Source of the DNA: Poronia punctata
Taxonomy: Eukaryota; Ascomycota; Sordariomycetes; Xylariales; Xylariaceae
Direction of reading: 5' to 3'
DNA length: 64,000 nucleotides
NCBI GenBank assembly: GCA_022579005.1
Contig: MU401486.1
Coordinates: 62,266 to 126,265 of the forward strand
A program made the position numbers and the translations under genes. The stretch's first letter is position 1. Each line of letters opens with the position of its first letter. This document shows positions 37,569 through 49,670 of the stretch, in pieces. Below the pieces are notes generated by a model. It ran no database searches, was not told the origin of the DNA, and worked only from the letters and a program-made list of their open reading frames with translations.

Positions 37569-40379
37569 ATGATGGATAATTTCACGATGCCGAGCCAAGA
37601 TGGGTTCGAAGTCATTAGACCTCCGAGGCCATTATTTCCCCCAAAGGGCTCTGACCTCGTCGAGTCCTACAGACAGGACGCCTTGAATGGGTTCCAGAAA
37701 GAAAGACCGCGAACGAATCCTGTATGTTCTCCCTCCTACTGTTTGACATCGGCGAGAACCTCGTGGCTCGAATGCTAACAAGTGCTTGGGATAGATGAAC
37801 ACCGACCGCATTCAAAGCTCTGTTTTCGTCAACCTCAAGGATCCCGTTCAAGTACACCTGCTCACCGAGACCGCTTTGTCCGACAGTAAAGAATACGTTG
37901 TTCTGTCCGAGGACGAGGTGGATAACCTGAAAAAGCAATGTCAGTTTCTCACGCAGAGAATAGAGCAGGCCCGGTCCAACCTTGCTATACAGTCCAAATA
38001 CCGCGATGCCGCCATCTCCATGACACGGTTATATTCCCCAACTGGAAAAAGAAGAAGCTTGTTGGGCAATCGCCTCAGCGGGGGTAACGATGCCGCCCGG
38101 GAGGCAGAGGCTGAACGTGATGCGATTCAGAGGAAATGCGAACAATTAGCAACAGAATTATGGTCTCTCGAACAACGCCTTATGGAGCCTCAGAGGAGGC
38201 TTCTCGAACACACAGCGGGCATTCTCCAATATGCCCACAAAATGAGCAAAAAACCGGCGACGTCATCCAAAATCACACTGGTAAATGGTGTTCCCGCAAG
38301 CCCCGAGAGCATGTACACAACATCGAACGGGCGCAATAGCTTGGACTTCCTAGAGGATGGCATCGTGTTTGATGAAGCGAGTTTGTATCGTTCTTTCGAC
38401 ATGACCGACATGATGAATAGCCAAGCACGCCAGAACCCGATCGGGATACCTATCAAGTCTCCGGTGCGGGAGCAGAACAAGCAACTAGTTGAGGAAACGG
38501 ACAAACTGCGCCAAGAGAATGACCAACTTCGAAGTGAGAACGAAGCACTTGTCGCCGAACTGAACTCCCTGCAGCACGAAGAATCAGCCCAGTGGAACCT
38601 CATATCTAATACGGAGCGGAAGCTGGAAACTGTCAACCATCAGCTCCGGGAAGTTATAGTGAAGGCAGACCCGATGAAATATTCCGGCTATGACTCCGTG
38701 CCTACTGCTGCGCAAGAATCTGGAGAAATGCTCAACGGCCAGCTGCAATACTTAGAGACAGGCTTGTCGATAGTCGGTGACAAAATTGGCCATAATTCTG
38801 AAGCCGTTCGCATGATCGAACCGGTCTGTTCACAGGCCAAAGACATAATAAGCAGCTTCCAACCGGATCATCCCGAACCTCCGATCGGCGCCGGTATAGA
38901 GGATCATGTTCAATATCTTCAGGGCTCTCTACTAGCGGTTGACGACGAACTGCGGCGGGCCGCAGATCTGGCTAGGTCCACTTCGCCGAACGACCAGCAG
39001 ACCGACCAGTCCGAGGCTGTACTTATGGGGCTGTGGAATACCATACAGTCTGGTTACGCGGATATTCGCCAACGAAAGCAAGAACGTCGTAGGGCGCGCG
39101 CGGAACAAGGCGTGGAACTGGATGAAGATGACATGTCGGATGGCGAGTCCATTGACGTGGACGAACCCTACTCACTAACCGCCTTCTCATTCAAAATACA
39201 ATGGCTATATACCCAGGCCACTCGACTGAACGAACAAAAGGCCGTATTGAAGCGTCAAATCAAGCAGCAACGGGAGCTGAACAGCAAATCCGACTCTGAG
39301 AAAGACCAGCAACTCCGAGAGAAAATGGAAAAGCTGGAAGAGGCCAACCTGCGGCTGAGTCGAGCAGAACAAGAAACGGATCAGGCACGTTCCCAACTCT
39401 CTCGGGTCTTGGAGGAGCTCGAGAGTCTGCAGAACGGCCACCAGAACGAAGCCGCTGCCCTGGAGGAATCAATGCAAGAGCTGAATCAGCGGAATGCTAA
39501 GATCGCTACATTAGAAGCTGACCTGAGGGATATGCGATCTCGCCTGGCGGAAACAGAAGCTAGTATTGCGCTTGTCACCACGCAACTCCACGAGGCCACC
39601 GAGGCCAAGGACGTCGCGGAGAAGGAGATGGAGGAAAAACAAAATGTCATCAAAGCCAAGGAGCAGGAGCTTGAACAGATGACAGGCATGGTTGCAGAGC
39701 TCAAGATGGAGACGGCCATGACCAAGGCTGAGCTTGACGGGGCCTACGGTTCTAGGAAACAGCGAGCGGCCGAGGCGGCAGCTCTCCAAAATTCGTCCGA
39801 GTCGGCCAAGATGCAGACCCGGGTGGAAACGCTGGAGCAAGAACTTGAGGCCACGGCGAATGACTTGACTGATGTCGTAAGGCAATCGCTCGAGAGCGAG
39901 AAAAAGATTGGCGAGCTAGAGGAAGAACTCGACAAGGTTCGGGCGGAGCGCAATAGGATCCAGGGCGAGCAAGCAAAGGCGAACGAGGATCTCGAAAGAC
40001 AGTTGCAAGAGGCCACGAGCGACCTGGAAGAAAGGATGGAGGCAGAGATCGCCAGATTACGCAAAGAAAAGGAACTTGTTCAGGACGAGCTAGATAAGGA
40101 ACGCCTAAAGGGAGGCAATGGCCTGGCTTCGCCCTCGGGCGCCAGCAAGACATCATACCTGACGGACTCGTACAGGCTGGGCTTGAGAGCAGAACGCAAG
40201 AAGTACGAAGAACAGCTAAGGGTGAGTCCGAGTCTCTTGGGGTCCAGCACAATGAAAATGTTGATTTACTAACCGAGCATCCTTAGGCGGAACAAATGTT
40301 GCGAAGAAAAATAGAAGACGAGCTGAGGGTGCTGAAAAGGGCACAGGGGCCCGGGAAAAGCCCTCTAAGCCCGCGATAA
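37569..40379 (+). CDS. Uds1-family coiled-coil protein (up-regulated during septation)
   Basis: A large coiled-coil protein of a family first described in fission yeast as induced at septation; its exact role is not settled. Three exons (37569-37721, 37795-40221, 40287-40379) encode 890 residues, all joined in phase 0. The Uds1 domain lies at about residues 65-185: VNLKDPVQVHLLTETALSDS, then VVLSEDEVDNLKKQCQFL and RDAAISMTRLYSP. From about residue 270, and above all 530-810, the chain is rich in Glu/Lys/Gln/Leu heptads typical of a long coiled coil. An acidic patch (DEDDMSDGESIDVDE) precedes it. The last exon adds a basic tail (RRKIEDELRVLKRAQ). A second ATG follows directly at 37572 and may be used instead. 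Confidence 0.87.
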
Positions 40380-41414
40380 CGACCATCAATGTTACCTTTC
40401 TTCTTTCTTTTGAGTCCCGGTCCAACATCTTGTATAGAATTCAGATGGGAACCGTCCGAAAGGGCTTGTATTATTTCGAATTTTCCAGGATACCGCGGGT
40501 TGTATTGTTGACAACCTTGTACAAATCATCAACATGATCAGCAAAGCCGGCTATTAGATGGCCAAGCATTGGGCGGCGATTCCTCCGAGTGTAAACCACA
40601 CAGTAGTACTCTTTGGTTCAAGGAAGCTGACTGGTTTGGTTACTTCAACATATGAGAATGCGTGTAGTTAAGTGTTTCTGGGAGCGAGGACAGCAATGAA
40701 AGACATGATATCCGGATGGCCATCTGCCGTTAGCAAGTATAGCAAGTATAGCACTATTTCTGCCCATACTCATATTTTTGTTTGCATTGTGCATTAGGTA
40801 AACATCAATCGAGCAGAGTACGCCGGCCTCGACGACCCGGCAGAGCGAGGTGAGGTCGACCACGCCATTTCGAGTGGACCAAACTGGTTTCCAGTTTGCA
40901 CACCTAACTATTTGCTCCATCTCCCCCTTTGTCTCGGTGTTTGCTTACTACCTTGGGTTAAATGCGCTATTGCATGCTTGCATGTATCTCTGAGCGGCAT
41001 TGACACCCCTGATTGACGGCATTAACAAGCAAACCTAGGTAGCTTCTATTATAAGGCCGCCTCAAGTTTGCTTCAACACAACCATATAATAACGCGATAT
41101 TATCTAGCAGTATAATCAAATCTGGAATACTCATTTGCACGTCATACAGGCTACGACATAAACAAAGCTACAAACAGTCGTCAACGAGGTATTTGTTATT
41201 GTCGGCCCAGGTGTTTAATTATACCGAGAAGCCCACGTCTTCCAAGCTCCATCACTTATCCTCCTCTCTAGATTGCGCAGTCAATCATACAAGCAAGGGC
41301 AGCCTACGCCGCGGCTTATCTACATAAGTACCTCCTAACTTACCTACATGTAGGCACTTACGGAAGGCGACTCTGGCCTTGGAGCAACGCCTTCCCAATA
41401 ACTTACTTACCACA
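40380..41414. other. Intergenic
   Basis: No gene is seen. A CCTACATGTAGG palindrome lies at about 41343-41354, just before the next gene. A short tandem GCAAGTATA duplication lies near 40734-40750. Confidence 0.6.
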
Positions 41415-43340
41415 ATGGCGTTCTTTCCCGCTCTGTAAGTGGACCCATACTATTACAATGACGAGCATAAATCCGTGCTTATACATGACCAGCAGGAAAT
41501 TCCGTACGCTATATAAGAGGAAGGACAGGCCAAACCCTGCTGAGGTTAGTGGTTGTTGCCTTTCTATTGTACCACCAATTGTTCTATAATTGCCAGCCCG
41601 TTCGCAGATGCCACTAGTTTCCTAGCAAGGCAAGACATGTTGCGATTCCTAGCTTCAAGCTACTATCCTAATACTAACAATTTGGTTACAGAGCTCTTCC
41701 ACCTCTTCCGCCAACAGAGTCGATAGTAAACCCAAGCTTCGGACCAAGTTAGATCTGAGAAAAAGAATGGCTCCTTTAGAGCCCCCAATTGGGGTTTCAA
41801 AGAAGATAAGTGGAATGGCTTTGGTCAGGACCGCAACCCGCTGCTATATGGAAGAGATTGATGAGAAGCCGTGTCCAAACACGACCCGCATCGAGACGTT
41901 ACCAGTTGAGATTATCCAGGAAGTCCTCGGCTACTTGGACGACTACAATGATCTTCTAAAGTAGGTCGCTCGAAGTTCATGCTCTTCGAAATGGACGAAA
42001 GGTTAACTAGAGATGACAGTATCATACTGGCCAGCCGCTACCTGCACCACATCTTCAAAGGAGATTGTTTAAGGATTCAAAAGCAGGTTACGCTCAACAG
42101 CATTAATCCCGATCTGCTAAATACGGCCATCGCGACGATATGCGTTAGAAGGGACCGGCCGCCATGCCAACGCTTGCACATTCACCCTAGCAGCATATCC
42201 GCCCATCCCTTCCCAGACAATCCGAGGGGAATGAGCGAGCTCCATTTTCTATACAGAACGGTCCAAAAAGTGGCCGACAAATTCGTGGCTAAGTCTCTTC
42301 TTGACAACCACGAAGAGATGCCAAGCAACGACCCACTTCGGCCCAGTGTGGGTCTCCCATTGACTAGAGAAGAGAGGTCCGGCCTGGAGTGGGCCCTGCT
42401 TCGGTACGAGGTGATGGCACGAGCCATAGGCCGACCCGTCAGCCAAGATTCACCCCTATTACCATACCATAAACAACGCGCACTCTTTAGTGCAATGAGT
42501 GTTTTAGAGCTCCAGCAGCTATTCACGCTCCATGCATGGATGCTGAATGAGTATCGGCAATGGAACCATGAATTTATTCAATCCTTCGTCGACGAAATCA
42601 TGCAAGCAGCCGAAAAGGCGGCCCCCGTACGGCACGCGACGGTATCGACTCTAGAGGTCAATGTAGGGGTGAATCCTATAATGGTCCATGCGCGTACAGC
42701 ATTGGGGAGGGCCGAGCTGCAGCGGGGGATTCCGTACCTATGCCGCGAGCAACAGCGTCGGGGAGGCCGGTGGGAATCGGACCGGCTGCTCTCCCGACTC
42801 CAAGGTCTTGGCCTGCGCTTCTTCCTGAAAATGTGTGAGAAGACACCGGCCCAGCGCCACGCCGCCATGCTCTACGCACATCGGAACCTCGATTGCTTGC
42901 AAAGCGACTTTCTTCTCTCGGGGTTCAGACACCGCAGAAGGCGCGCCGGGTCGACCACGAACCTCTTGTGCAACTATATGAGGTTGCAGCACGGGCCGCT
43001 CCCAAACACTTTCGTCGAACAGTACATCATGATGCTGGACGAGAACCGCCATATTATGCGCAAGGAGGCTGGTTACTTCCTACTACAGACCGGCTGGTGG
43101 TTCTGGGGCGACGCCCGGCTGAAGGCGATGGGGTTCGAGAAGTATCCTACCTTTGATGAGGAAAGGTCGACGGATGAGCAGTTGGATTCCCTCGCGACTT
43201 GGGCAGTTACCTACCGAGCCTCACGCTACGCTAAGCCTTTATTTCCTCGCGACGCCATCGGAGCTGATGTTGAACTTCCGTTCAAGGCCTGGGATGAGAT
43301 CGTCATTAAGTACCGCACTCTCGGCCACCCCCATCATTGA
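41415..43340 (+). CDS. F-box protein
   Basis: Likely an SCF adaptor, with no recognised domain after the F-box. Four exons (41415-41434, 41496-41544, 41692-41960, 42011-43340) encode 555 residues. The first exon has only 20 nt (MAFFPAL). The introns have good signals (GTAAGT...CAG; GTTAGT...CTAAC...ACAG; GTAGGT...TTAACTAG). The F-box is TTRIETLPVEIIQEVLGYLD followed by DYNDLLKDDSIILASRYLH across the third intron, so it sits about 100 residues in. The basic N terminus (RTKLDLRKR) could be a localisation signal. The rest is helical, with many Arg, Leu and Trp, and resembles the uncharacterised F-box proteins common in Pezizomycotina. The shorter start at 41767 is possible, but the upstream exons keep the frame open. 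Confidence 0.78.
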
Positions 43341-45397
43341 AGCCTATCGTACCAGGGCGATGGGGCGCCGAGTTAACGGACTGGCGAAACAACGAACGAC
43401 GCCAGGTCCCAGTTTCACCTTGGCTATTTCCGTCTTTCCCTCGTCTTTCCCGAAATATTCCGACGCTCAGTCAAACCAACGTTTCTCGATGCGCGTACCC
43501 CGGCATTCAATAAGCATTACAAAAGCAAGGAATTTCGCCGACGTACCCTCGTCTTGTATTCTTGCCCAATGTCTTGGCCATCCCCGGGTCGGGCTACCTT
43601 TTCTCTATAATGGAACGTGGAGAATTCACCGATTTCCCTATTTCGCTACCTAAATAATAGACTGGAGCCAGCCGTTGCAGAAACGGCCATAGCCTGTAAG
43701 GATTAAAAGCTACGGCTACTTTTCGCACGCGGGTGCTAAATAAAGGCACCAGGTTGCAATAAAGCCCATGGATGGAACGTTGCCCACTATTGGTAAACGG
43801 CATGCCCGGCGGTCACGTGATGGGACCGGCAGTCACTCGAGTCTTATTACTCACAGAGCCGTGTGTTATTGACCAGGTTAGCGTCATAGGCCGCGACGTA
43901 GCCTCATACCCGGTAGGATAAAGGTCGAGTCGATCAACAATCGTGGTCTTGGCTCTGGGCCTTGTTACTTGTATGGTGGGTTCCTTTGTTAAGTATCTAA
44001 CATAGCTGGACTATTCCCGAGTTGCAGGGGAAAGCTGAGAAAAAGCTGAGGCTTGATCGGCCGACATGATTCCGCCTTGCCGCCCTGCAGGCAGCCCTGC
44101 ATGTTTCTGCACGAGAGAAAGGGCATTAAACTACCCAAAATCTGTCTATAGCTCGACCAAATCATGAAGATACGGCAAGAAATGCAGTCGAATTTCTAGT
44201 AGTCGACAGGCAAGAAATGATGATTCCCACCCTGCCACCCTCCACCCTTTCGCCTTATACCCAAGTGCCAATGCTCTGCTTATTCTGCTTTTTTGAGGCC
44301 CAAACGCTCAAGGGCCAACCTACCTTCGATGACAAGAATTTGAAACAGGTCAGAGACGGACAGAGATATAACCGGCACATAACCCGTGGTCTCAACAGAC
44401 CTGAACATCCCCCAGGGACCCAATCATATTACACCGTTTTCCTGGCTCGCATTCCCATTGAAATATATCAATCACGCGGCAATTACCAACCTCGATGCAG
44501 GTACCGGACTTCTATCGAGGGGTCAAGGCTGCCTCTCCAGCTATCGACACTGCCGCGGGGCACGAACAAGCCAAAGTACGTCATGAACGCCGGTGGGTGG
44601 CGACGGAGGATGCACGGTAAGAAGTTGTTTTCCTTGAGCTGCACCTGACTCCCAAATGGAAACCCAGGCCACAGTACGGAGGGCATCTACGGTCCCGACG
44701 GTAGGGAGCGTGGAGACAGGCTGTCGGTTACCTACCTCGTCCCCTTGCCCTAAAACTCGCATATACCTATCTAAAGCGTGTGGCCCACTATCTACCCGTC
44801 TTAGGTACCCAGCTCACAACCCCAACGGCCGGATCGAGAGTCCCTTCTTTTGTGTGGAGTGACGGCCGTCTCCGTCGCTTGGCACAAAAACACCTACCCC
44901 AATAGTTGCAGCAAGGAAGCCCGCCTACCCCTAAGTTAACCTGAACCGGAGCCCGGGATGGAGACCTACAACTAGCCTAATCATACCTTGGCCCAAATGT
45001 TTTCGTTACACCCTGGACCTCTGGACCTCTATGAGCCCATGTACGTGTAGAGAGGATTTGCAGGTGCATCCAAGGACCAAGGACCACGATAATCATTACT
45101 ACCCTTCCGCTTCTTCGTCTTTAGCTTTGGGACAGACCAGGAACCGGTAATCCATAAGCCTGAACGTGGGAAAGCTAAAGCGGTCGAGCTATTGTACAAC
45201 TGATAAGTTTCACCTGCCAATGCAAAACTCATATCTACCTGAAGTAGGTTAGTCTAGTGACTGGAATATCTTGCTCTTCCCCGAGAAGCAAGAAGTTAGA
45301 ACGGCCCAACAGGAAACCTTTTCATGTTATGTATACTGTTTTGTTAGCACTATACACCACTGTACGATTGCACCTGCAGTCTCCAGTGGACTCTGAC
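43341..45397. other. Intergenic
   Basis: About 2 kb without a supported gene. Overlapping frames of 65-145 codons occur on both strands around 44217-44862, but none resembles a protein I know. Confidence 0.55.
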
Positions 45398-46257
45398 ATG
45401 CGATGGAACCCTGGACCCACCTCGGAGCTGCCCTCCCCCCTTTCAACCTCGTCTGATTCTTATTTCCCCTTGTATTTTCAAAAATGTTTTTCCCCTGCGA
45501 CCAATCCTGACTGACGAAACGAATCGCTGCTTCTAGTATCGGCTGCATTTACTGCCACGAGTCATTCGAGACAAACGTGGAGTTGCAACGACACGGCTCA
45601 GAGGAGAAACATCATCCATATGCCTGCATCTGCGCACATACCTTCAACCGTGTCGACGCCCTGTATCGACACATCAACTGCAAAAACAGAGTTCCCGCCC
45701 ACGTATGTGACCCTTGTGCCGTGAGCCGGGGCAGGCGTACGACGTTTTCTCGTCGCGACCACCTCATCCAGCACTTGCGCTCTATCCACCACAGACTCGG
45801 CGAGCCAGAAACTGAACATGAATCGGAATATGATCAAGGCCTAGCTGAGCCGGGACAGTGGGGTCCAGGTCCAAGAGCTACAGCCGCCGGGTTACCTCTT
45901 CAGGAGACCTCCGGACCGACTACTGAATTCCACGGTCTCGGCACTCAGTTTCTACACGTTCAGCCGCAAGGGGGGCGGCCGTCGTCTGCAGCCGATGAGC
46001 TCTTGCAGTGCCAGCAACCCTATTTCGGTCCGGTGGGATCAATGTCTGTGCCCCAATACGTCTTCCAGCCTTATGGGTACGACTTTACACAATTGAGCTT
46101 TGACCTTGGCTTCTTTTCCCCACAGGCACAGGCACAGGCACAGGCAGGCCCAGCCGGACCCCCCACCGAGGACCCCACCGAAACCCCTGCCACAAACACA
46201 GGGTACTATGTCGATTTACTTGCCTCGGATGATTCAGCCGCTGAATACTATGGGTAA
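45398..46257 (+). CDS. C2H2 zinc-finger protein
   Basis: Probably a nucleic-acid-binding regulator of 264 residues. The second exon (45537-46257) opens with IGCIYCHESFETNVELQRHG, a C2H2-like unit. A degenerate second finger follows (YACICAHTFNRVDALYRHI), then VCDPC ... TFSRRDHLIQHLRSIHH, a third. The C-terminal two thirds are Gly/Pro/Gln-rich with a short alanine-glutamine repeat (AQAQAQA) and acidic end. The first exon (45398-45471) is inferred. It gives a correct phase-2 junction and a branch-like CTGACTGAC in the intron 45472-45536, but its start is not certain. The frame from 45577 alone starts at GTG and would cut the first finger. Confidence 0.72.
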
Positions 46258-47109
46258 ATATACGTACTGATTCAATCAAGGATACGACCCTGATAGTGGT
46301 CGATAAGGGGGATTCGTCTTGGAGCATGCCACGATTACGGAGACCGCCCCTCCTTTCTTACTGCATTCCCGTTTTCGACACCGAGAGGAGGGGTGTCTTC
46401 TGCCAATGACGTACGTACCCTAGCACAAGGCTTTTTGTACCATATATTTGCCTATGTAGTTAGGCACATCGGCTCTGCCGAAAAGCCACGAAATTGAACT
46501 TATACTATCAATATTGCATGGGTTTCTTGTTATTGTTGTCGTCACGCTACCTATGTTTGACCTTTCCCCACCACATGTCTAGCTGATAACCCTTGGGCAC
46601 CGCGAACCATCTATTAAAAGCACTCGTCACATTCATCAACCATTGGCTGGGATAAACAAGACTGTAATGTCGGAACGAGGATAAAATACCAAAATAGAGG
46701 GCATCTGTAACCCCTGATTCAAGAAGTGCGTCCGGATATCTCTTATTAAGCAACCTACAAAGCAGCCCTTGAACAGTCATGTTTATGCAAAAGCCCTTAT
46801 TAAGCTATATATCTGAGATACCAAGCTACCAATACTTAACTTATTAAGCTAAGGATACCTACCTACATAACCAATACTCAACTCGTTGAACTGAGCAGAC
46901 ATAACCAATACTTAACTCATTGAGCTATACAGACATAACCAATACTTAACTCATTGAGCTATACAGACATAACTCCAGTCTCTACTGATCTGTGTACATC
47001 TAAGGCAGAATTGTTTGAAAACCCCTCGAGAACCCTCTTCCTAACAGGAGAGGGAAAAGAAAAAGGAGGGAAAAAACATCGCCCGAATGACCGTCGCTTC
47101 CAATGGCCT
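46258..47109. other. Intergenic with tandem repeats
   Basis: No gene is seen. The right half holds the 34-bp tandem repeat listed separately; a diverged half-copy lies at about 46829-46856. Confidence 0.6.
46865..46976. repeat. 34-bp tandem repeat
   Basis: Three full copies start at 46865, 46899 and 46933, and a partial fourth at 46967. The unit begins ACATAACCAATACTTAACTC. Copies 2 and 3 are identical; copy 1 differs at several bases, so the array grew from its right side. It lies just beyond the 3' end of the protease-like gene. Confidence 0.9.
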
Positions 47110-48813
47110 CTATGCAAGACGTGGTTCTAAACCGGTAAACCGTCGGATGTCGTCCAACACCCATTGAATCGGTGAGGCAAACGTAACGTCTACCCCGGGG
47201 TCTAGGCTCCGTAGCTCGCTAGCGGCTGTTATGGGGGCAGTATCTGGATCGGATTTCTCGCCGGGATGTTTCTTTAGGTCTAGAGGATCTGATACGGCTC
47301 TGAGCTGCATTCCTCGCCAAGTACTCTCAGGCTTGCCATCGGTACTACCAACAACTAAGCCGACGACGTTTCCCTTCAGGTCAAAAACGCTCGAGCCCGA
47401 ATCCCCAGGCGTCGAAAAGTTTCCCTTGTCCCCGACTATCAGCATCTCCCAGGCGTGAGCAGTCTTGCCATCGGGGAAAGCATGCCGAACAACAGCTTCG
47501 ACGCCACTCTTGGTCCCATATGTTAGGCCGCTCGCGGCGCCTCTCTTGGCAACGGGCAATGGGCCGACTTCCATCGACTCGTTCCTTTGTAAACGGAGAC
47601 GGAAGTACTCGTTGAAGTTCAAAACATGATCCCACCGGCCTGGGGGCGTCTCACTGCCGACGTAGACCTCATTTTTGGGACCAGAAAACTTGGCGGAATC
47701 CAGCCTGATGAGTCCCCAATCCTTGAGGTAGCCTGGTTCTTCGGCAGAACACTCTAGTCTGGGGTGGAAAGCCAAGCAGCCAATTGTTCTTTCCTTTTTT
47801 TCCTCCAGCGACCTGACAAGCTTCGTAATTCTGTCGACATAGGCCTTGTTGATCCGGCTACGCAGGAGCGTTTGCTCATCTTCTTCTGTGGGACGCTTGT
47901 GTTTCTTCGTCTCGTCATGCTGATACCATTCCCACTCGGCCATTGCTTTCTCTATCTCAGCAATGACCTCCGATAGGTCCTCTGATATGCGCTCCAGATT
48001 TTCCAGACAGTCGGAATACGTGGTGACACTGGCCCGGACGTGGTATTGGGTGTTCTTGTCCGAGAATTGGTACATTTCCTGCACAGTTCGGTCACCGTCA
48101 ACCACATGACGGCAGGTAAGACAGTAAACAGTCGACTCGTCTTCTCCCAGCTTCAAGTGCAGACCCGCTGATCCTTCCCCTCGCCGATTTTCTTGGTACG
48201 CAATGGGGTGACCTAAAGACGGAAGTAGTGGCTCAATGGCCGCGTTTGTTCGTCCGTATTTGGGCACATCATATTCGATTTGGCTTTCGAGCTGGGCAAA
48301 GGCGTTATGATGTGTGTATCGACCTTCGCGTATCTCGACCTCGACGCCTTTAATATTGAACCGTTGGAGGATGCCACGGCATTCCAGAGCGATAGCGACG
48401 CCCTCATCCCACTGGAGGCTATCTGGTTCTACCCCAATCATCAGAACCGTAGCGACTCGGGCCCGTTCAGCTCGTTCGCCTCGTTCGCCTCGTTCGGTTC
48501 GGGCTCGTTCAGCATCAGCCTCGAGACCGATCCGGACTGGGAAGAAAAAGCACCAGTTGCATCTCTCCAGTACTCGGATGAGTTCCAAGGACAGCGGCTT
48601 TGTCCACGCCATTATTCTTTTTTGGTCCGTTAAAGGCAAATACACCTTGCGACTCTGGACGAGGGTGGCCTGCCAGCCATATTCGTGCTGGGGTGCGGTC
48701 CAGCGGTGGACGCTTGTTCTGGCGACCAGCTTGGGGTTGTGAGCAAGGCCATAGTAGTACCTGTCCCGCTCATAGTCGTCCGGTTTGTACGGCACTGGCT
48801 GTGATGGTTCCAT
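47110..48813 (-). CDS. Trypsin-like PA-clan serine protease-type protein
   Basis: A single-exon protein of 567 residues. The predicted catalytic triad is His in VYCLTCRHVVDGD, Asp in YLKDWGLIRLD and Ser in NFSTPGDSGSSVFD. The last motif is followed by NVVGLVVGS as in chymotrypsin-fold proteases. Between His and Asp lies an inserted charged, probably helical segment of about 110 residues. The first 200 residues match no domain I know; they include a repetitive Arg/Glu stretch (about residues 102-120) coded by 9-bp repeats. There is no signal peptide, so it should act inside the cell. In other fungi similar domains occur alone or joined to NLR-type receptors; a role here in self/non-self or stress response is speculation. 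The triad suggests it is active. Confidence 0.75.
   Translation of the reverse strand: MEPSQPVPYKPDDYERDRYYYGLAHNPKLVARTSVHRWTAPQHEYGWQATLVQSRKVYLPLTDQKRIMAWTKPLSLELIRVLERCNWCFFFPVRIGLEADAERARTERGERGERAERARVATVLMIGVEPDSLQWDEGVAIALECRGILQRFNIKGVEVEIREGRYTHHNAFAQLESQIEYDVPKYGRTNAAIEPLLPSLGHPIAYQENRRGEGSAGLHLKLGEDESTVYCLTCRHVVDGDRTVQEMYQFSDKNTQYHVRASVTTYSDCLENLERISEDLSEVIAEIEKAMAEWEWYQHDETKKHKRPTEEDEQTLLRSRINKAYVDRITKLVRSLEEKKERTIGCLAFHPRLECSAEEPGYLKDWGLIRLDSAKFSGPKNEVYVGSETPPGRWDHVLNFNEYFRLRLQRNESMEVGPLPVAKRGAASGLTYGTKSGVEAVVRHAFPDGKTAHAWEMLIVGDKGNFSTPGDSGSSVFDLKGNVVGLVVGSTDGKPESTWRGMQLRAVSDPLDLKKHPGEKSDPDTAPITAASELRSLDPGVDVTFASPIQWVLDDIRRFTGLEPRLA
48455..48512. repeat. 9-bp coding repeat inside the protease-like gene
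   Basis: Several near-identical 9-bp units (CTCGTTCGC/G type on the plus strand) run in frame through the gene and encode alternating Glu-Arg-Ala/Gly triplets. Copy number could vary between strains without breaking the frame. Confidence 0.75.
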
Positions 48814-49120
48814 GGTGAGATTGTTGACGTGGCAAGACTTTCTTTGCTGGAACTAGAAGTTAATGTGCGGTAATACTTCCTCGGATGCTTGGAAGAGCCT
48901 AAGTCTGAGAAGTGCTGTTGACGTTTCTGCGGCGAACAAGACAAGCAATATCGCCCTATTATACTATTATCCACTGTTAACAGTGTCACGTAGACCTGGT
49001 CTGCACACGTTAGCAGGCTTGCTGAGATCCGAACTGTGACAAACAGAGGTATCGTACTAAGTCCTCGTGTCCAGATCCTGGTTTTTGCTTTTTCCTCTTG
49101 TTAACCGTCTTGGTTATTTA

Positions 49121-49428
49121 GTTGTGATATTGAGTCTGTTTGTATTGTATGCAGAAATAGCAGAGTTTATTCCGTTGTGATGTTGAGTTTGTCTGTATTG
49201 TATGCAGAAATAGCAGAGTTTATTCCGTTGTGATGTTGAGTTTGTCTGTATTGTATGCAGAAATAGCAGAGTTTATTCCGTTGTGATGTTGAGTTTGTCT
49301 GTATTGTATGCAGAAATAGCAGAGTTTATTTCGTTGTGATGTTGAGTTTGTCTGTATTGTATGCAGAAATAGCAGAGTTTATTCTGTTGTGATATTGAGT
49401 TCATCTGTACTGTATGCAGAAATAGCAA
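49121..49428. repeat. 53-bp tandem repeat, nearly six copies
   Basis: Copies start at 49121, 49174, 49227, 49280, 49333 and 49386; the last is incomplete. Each starts GTTGTGATGTTGAGTTTGTC or a close variant. The middle copies are almost identical, the two end copies are diverged, which indicates expansion from the centre. The unit is not a multiple of three and is non-coding. Confidence 0.95.
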
Positions 49429-49670
49429 GGATTGATGTTTAGAAGTAATTGAACTTAGGTACTCCTACGGCTTTTATAAATCCCACTTTACAGTCTCCTG
49501 TTTAACTTTAGGAAAGCATGGTTGACAGTATAGGTGACTTAGCTTTTAAACCTCAAGGTAATACAAGCGGTTAACTTCGACCGAGCTATGCAGGTCCTGC
49601 CAACCTTTTGACGTTCTACAAGCCAGTTAGGTACCTATTAGCAGACTGCCTTGCAAGATCCTTCCCTGCT

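Noticed and set aside
44217..44862. Several overlapping frames on both strands
   Set aside because: They exclude each other and none resembles a known protein.
45257..45514. Plus-strand frame read through as a separate gene
   Set aside because: Its 3' part fits better as the first exon of the zinc-finger gene; the 5' part has no support.
49121..49428. Possible array with spacers
   Set aside because: The 53-bp copies are directly adjacent; it is a simple tandem repeat.
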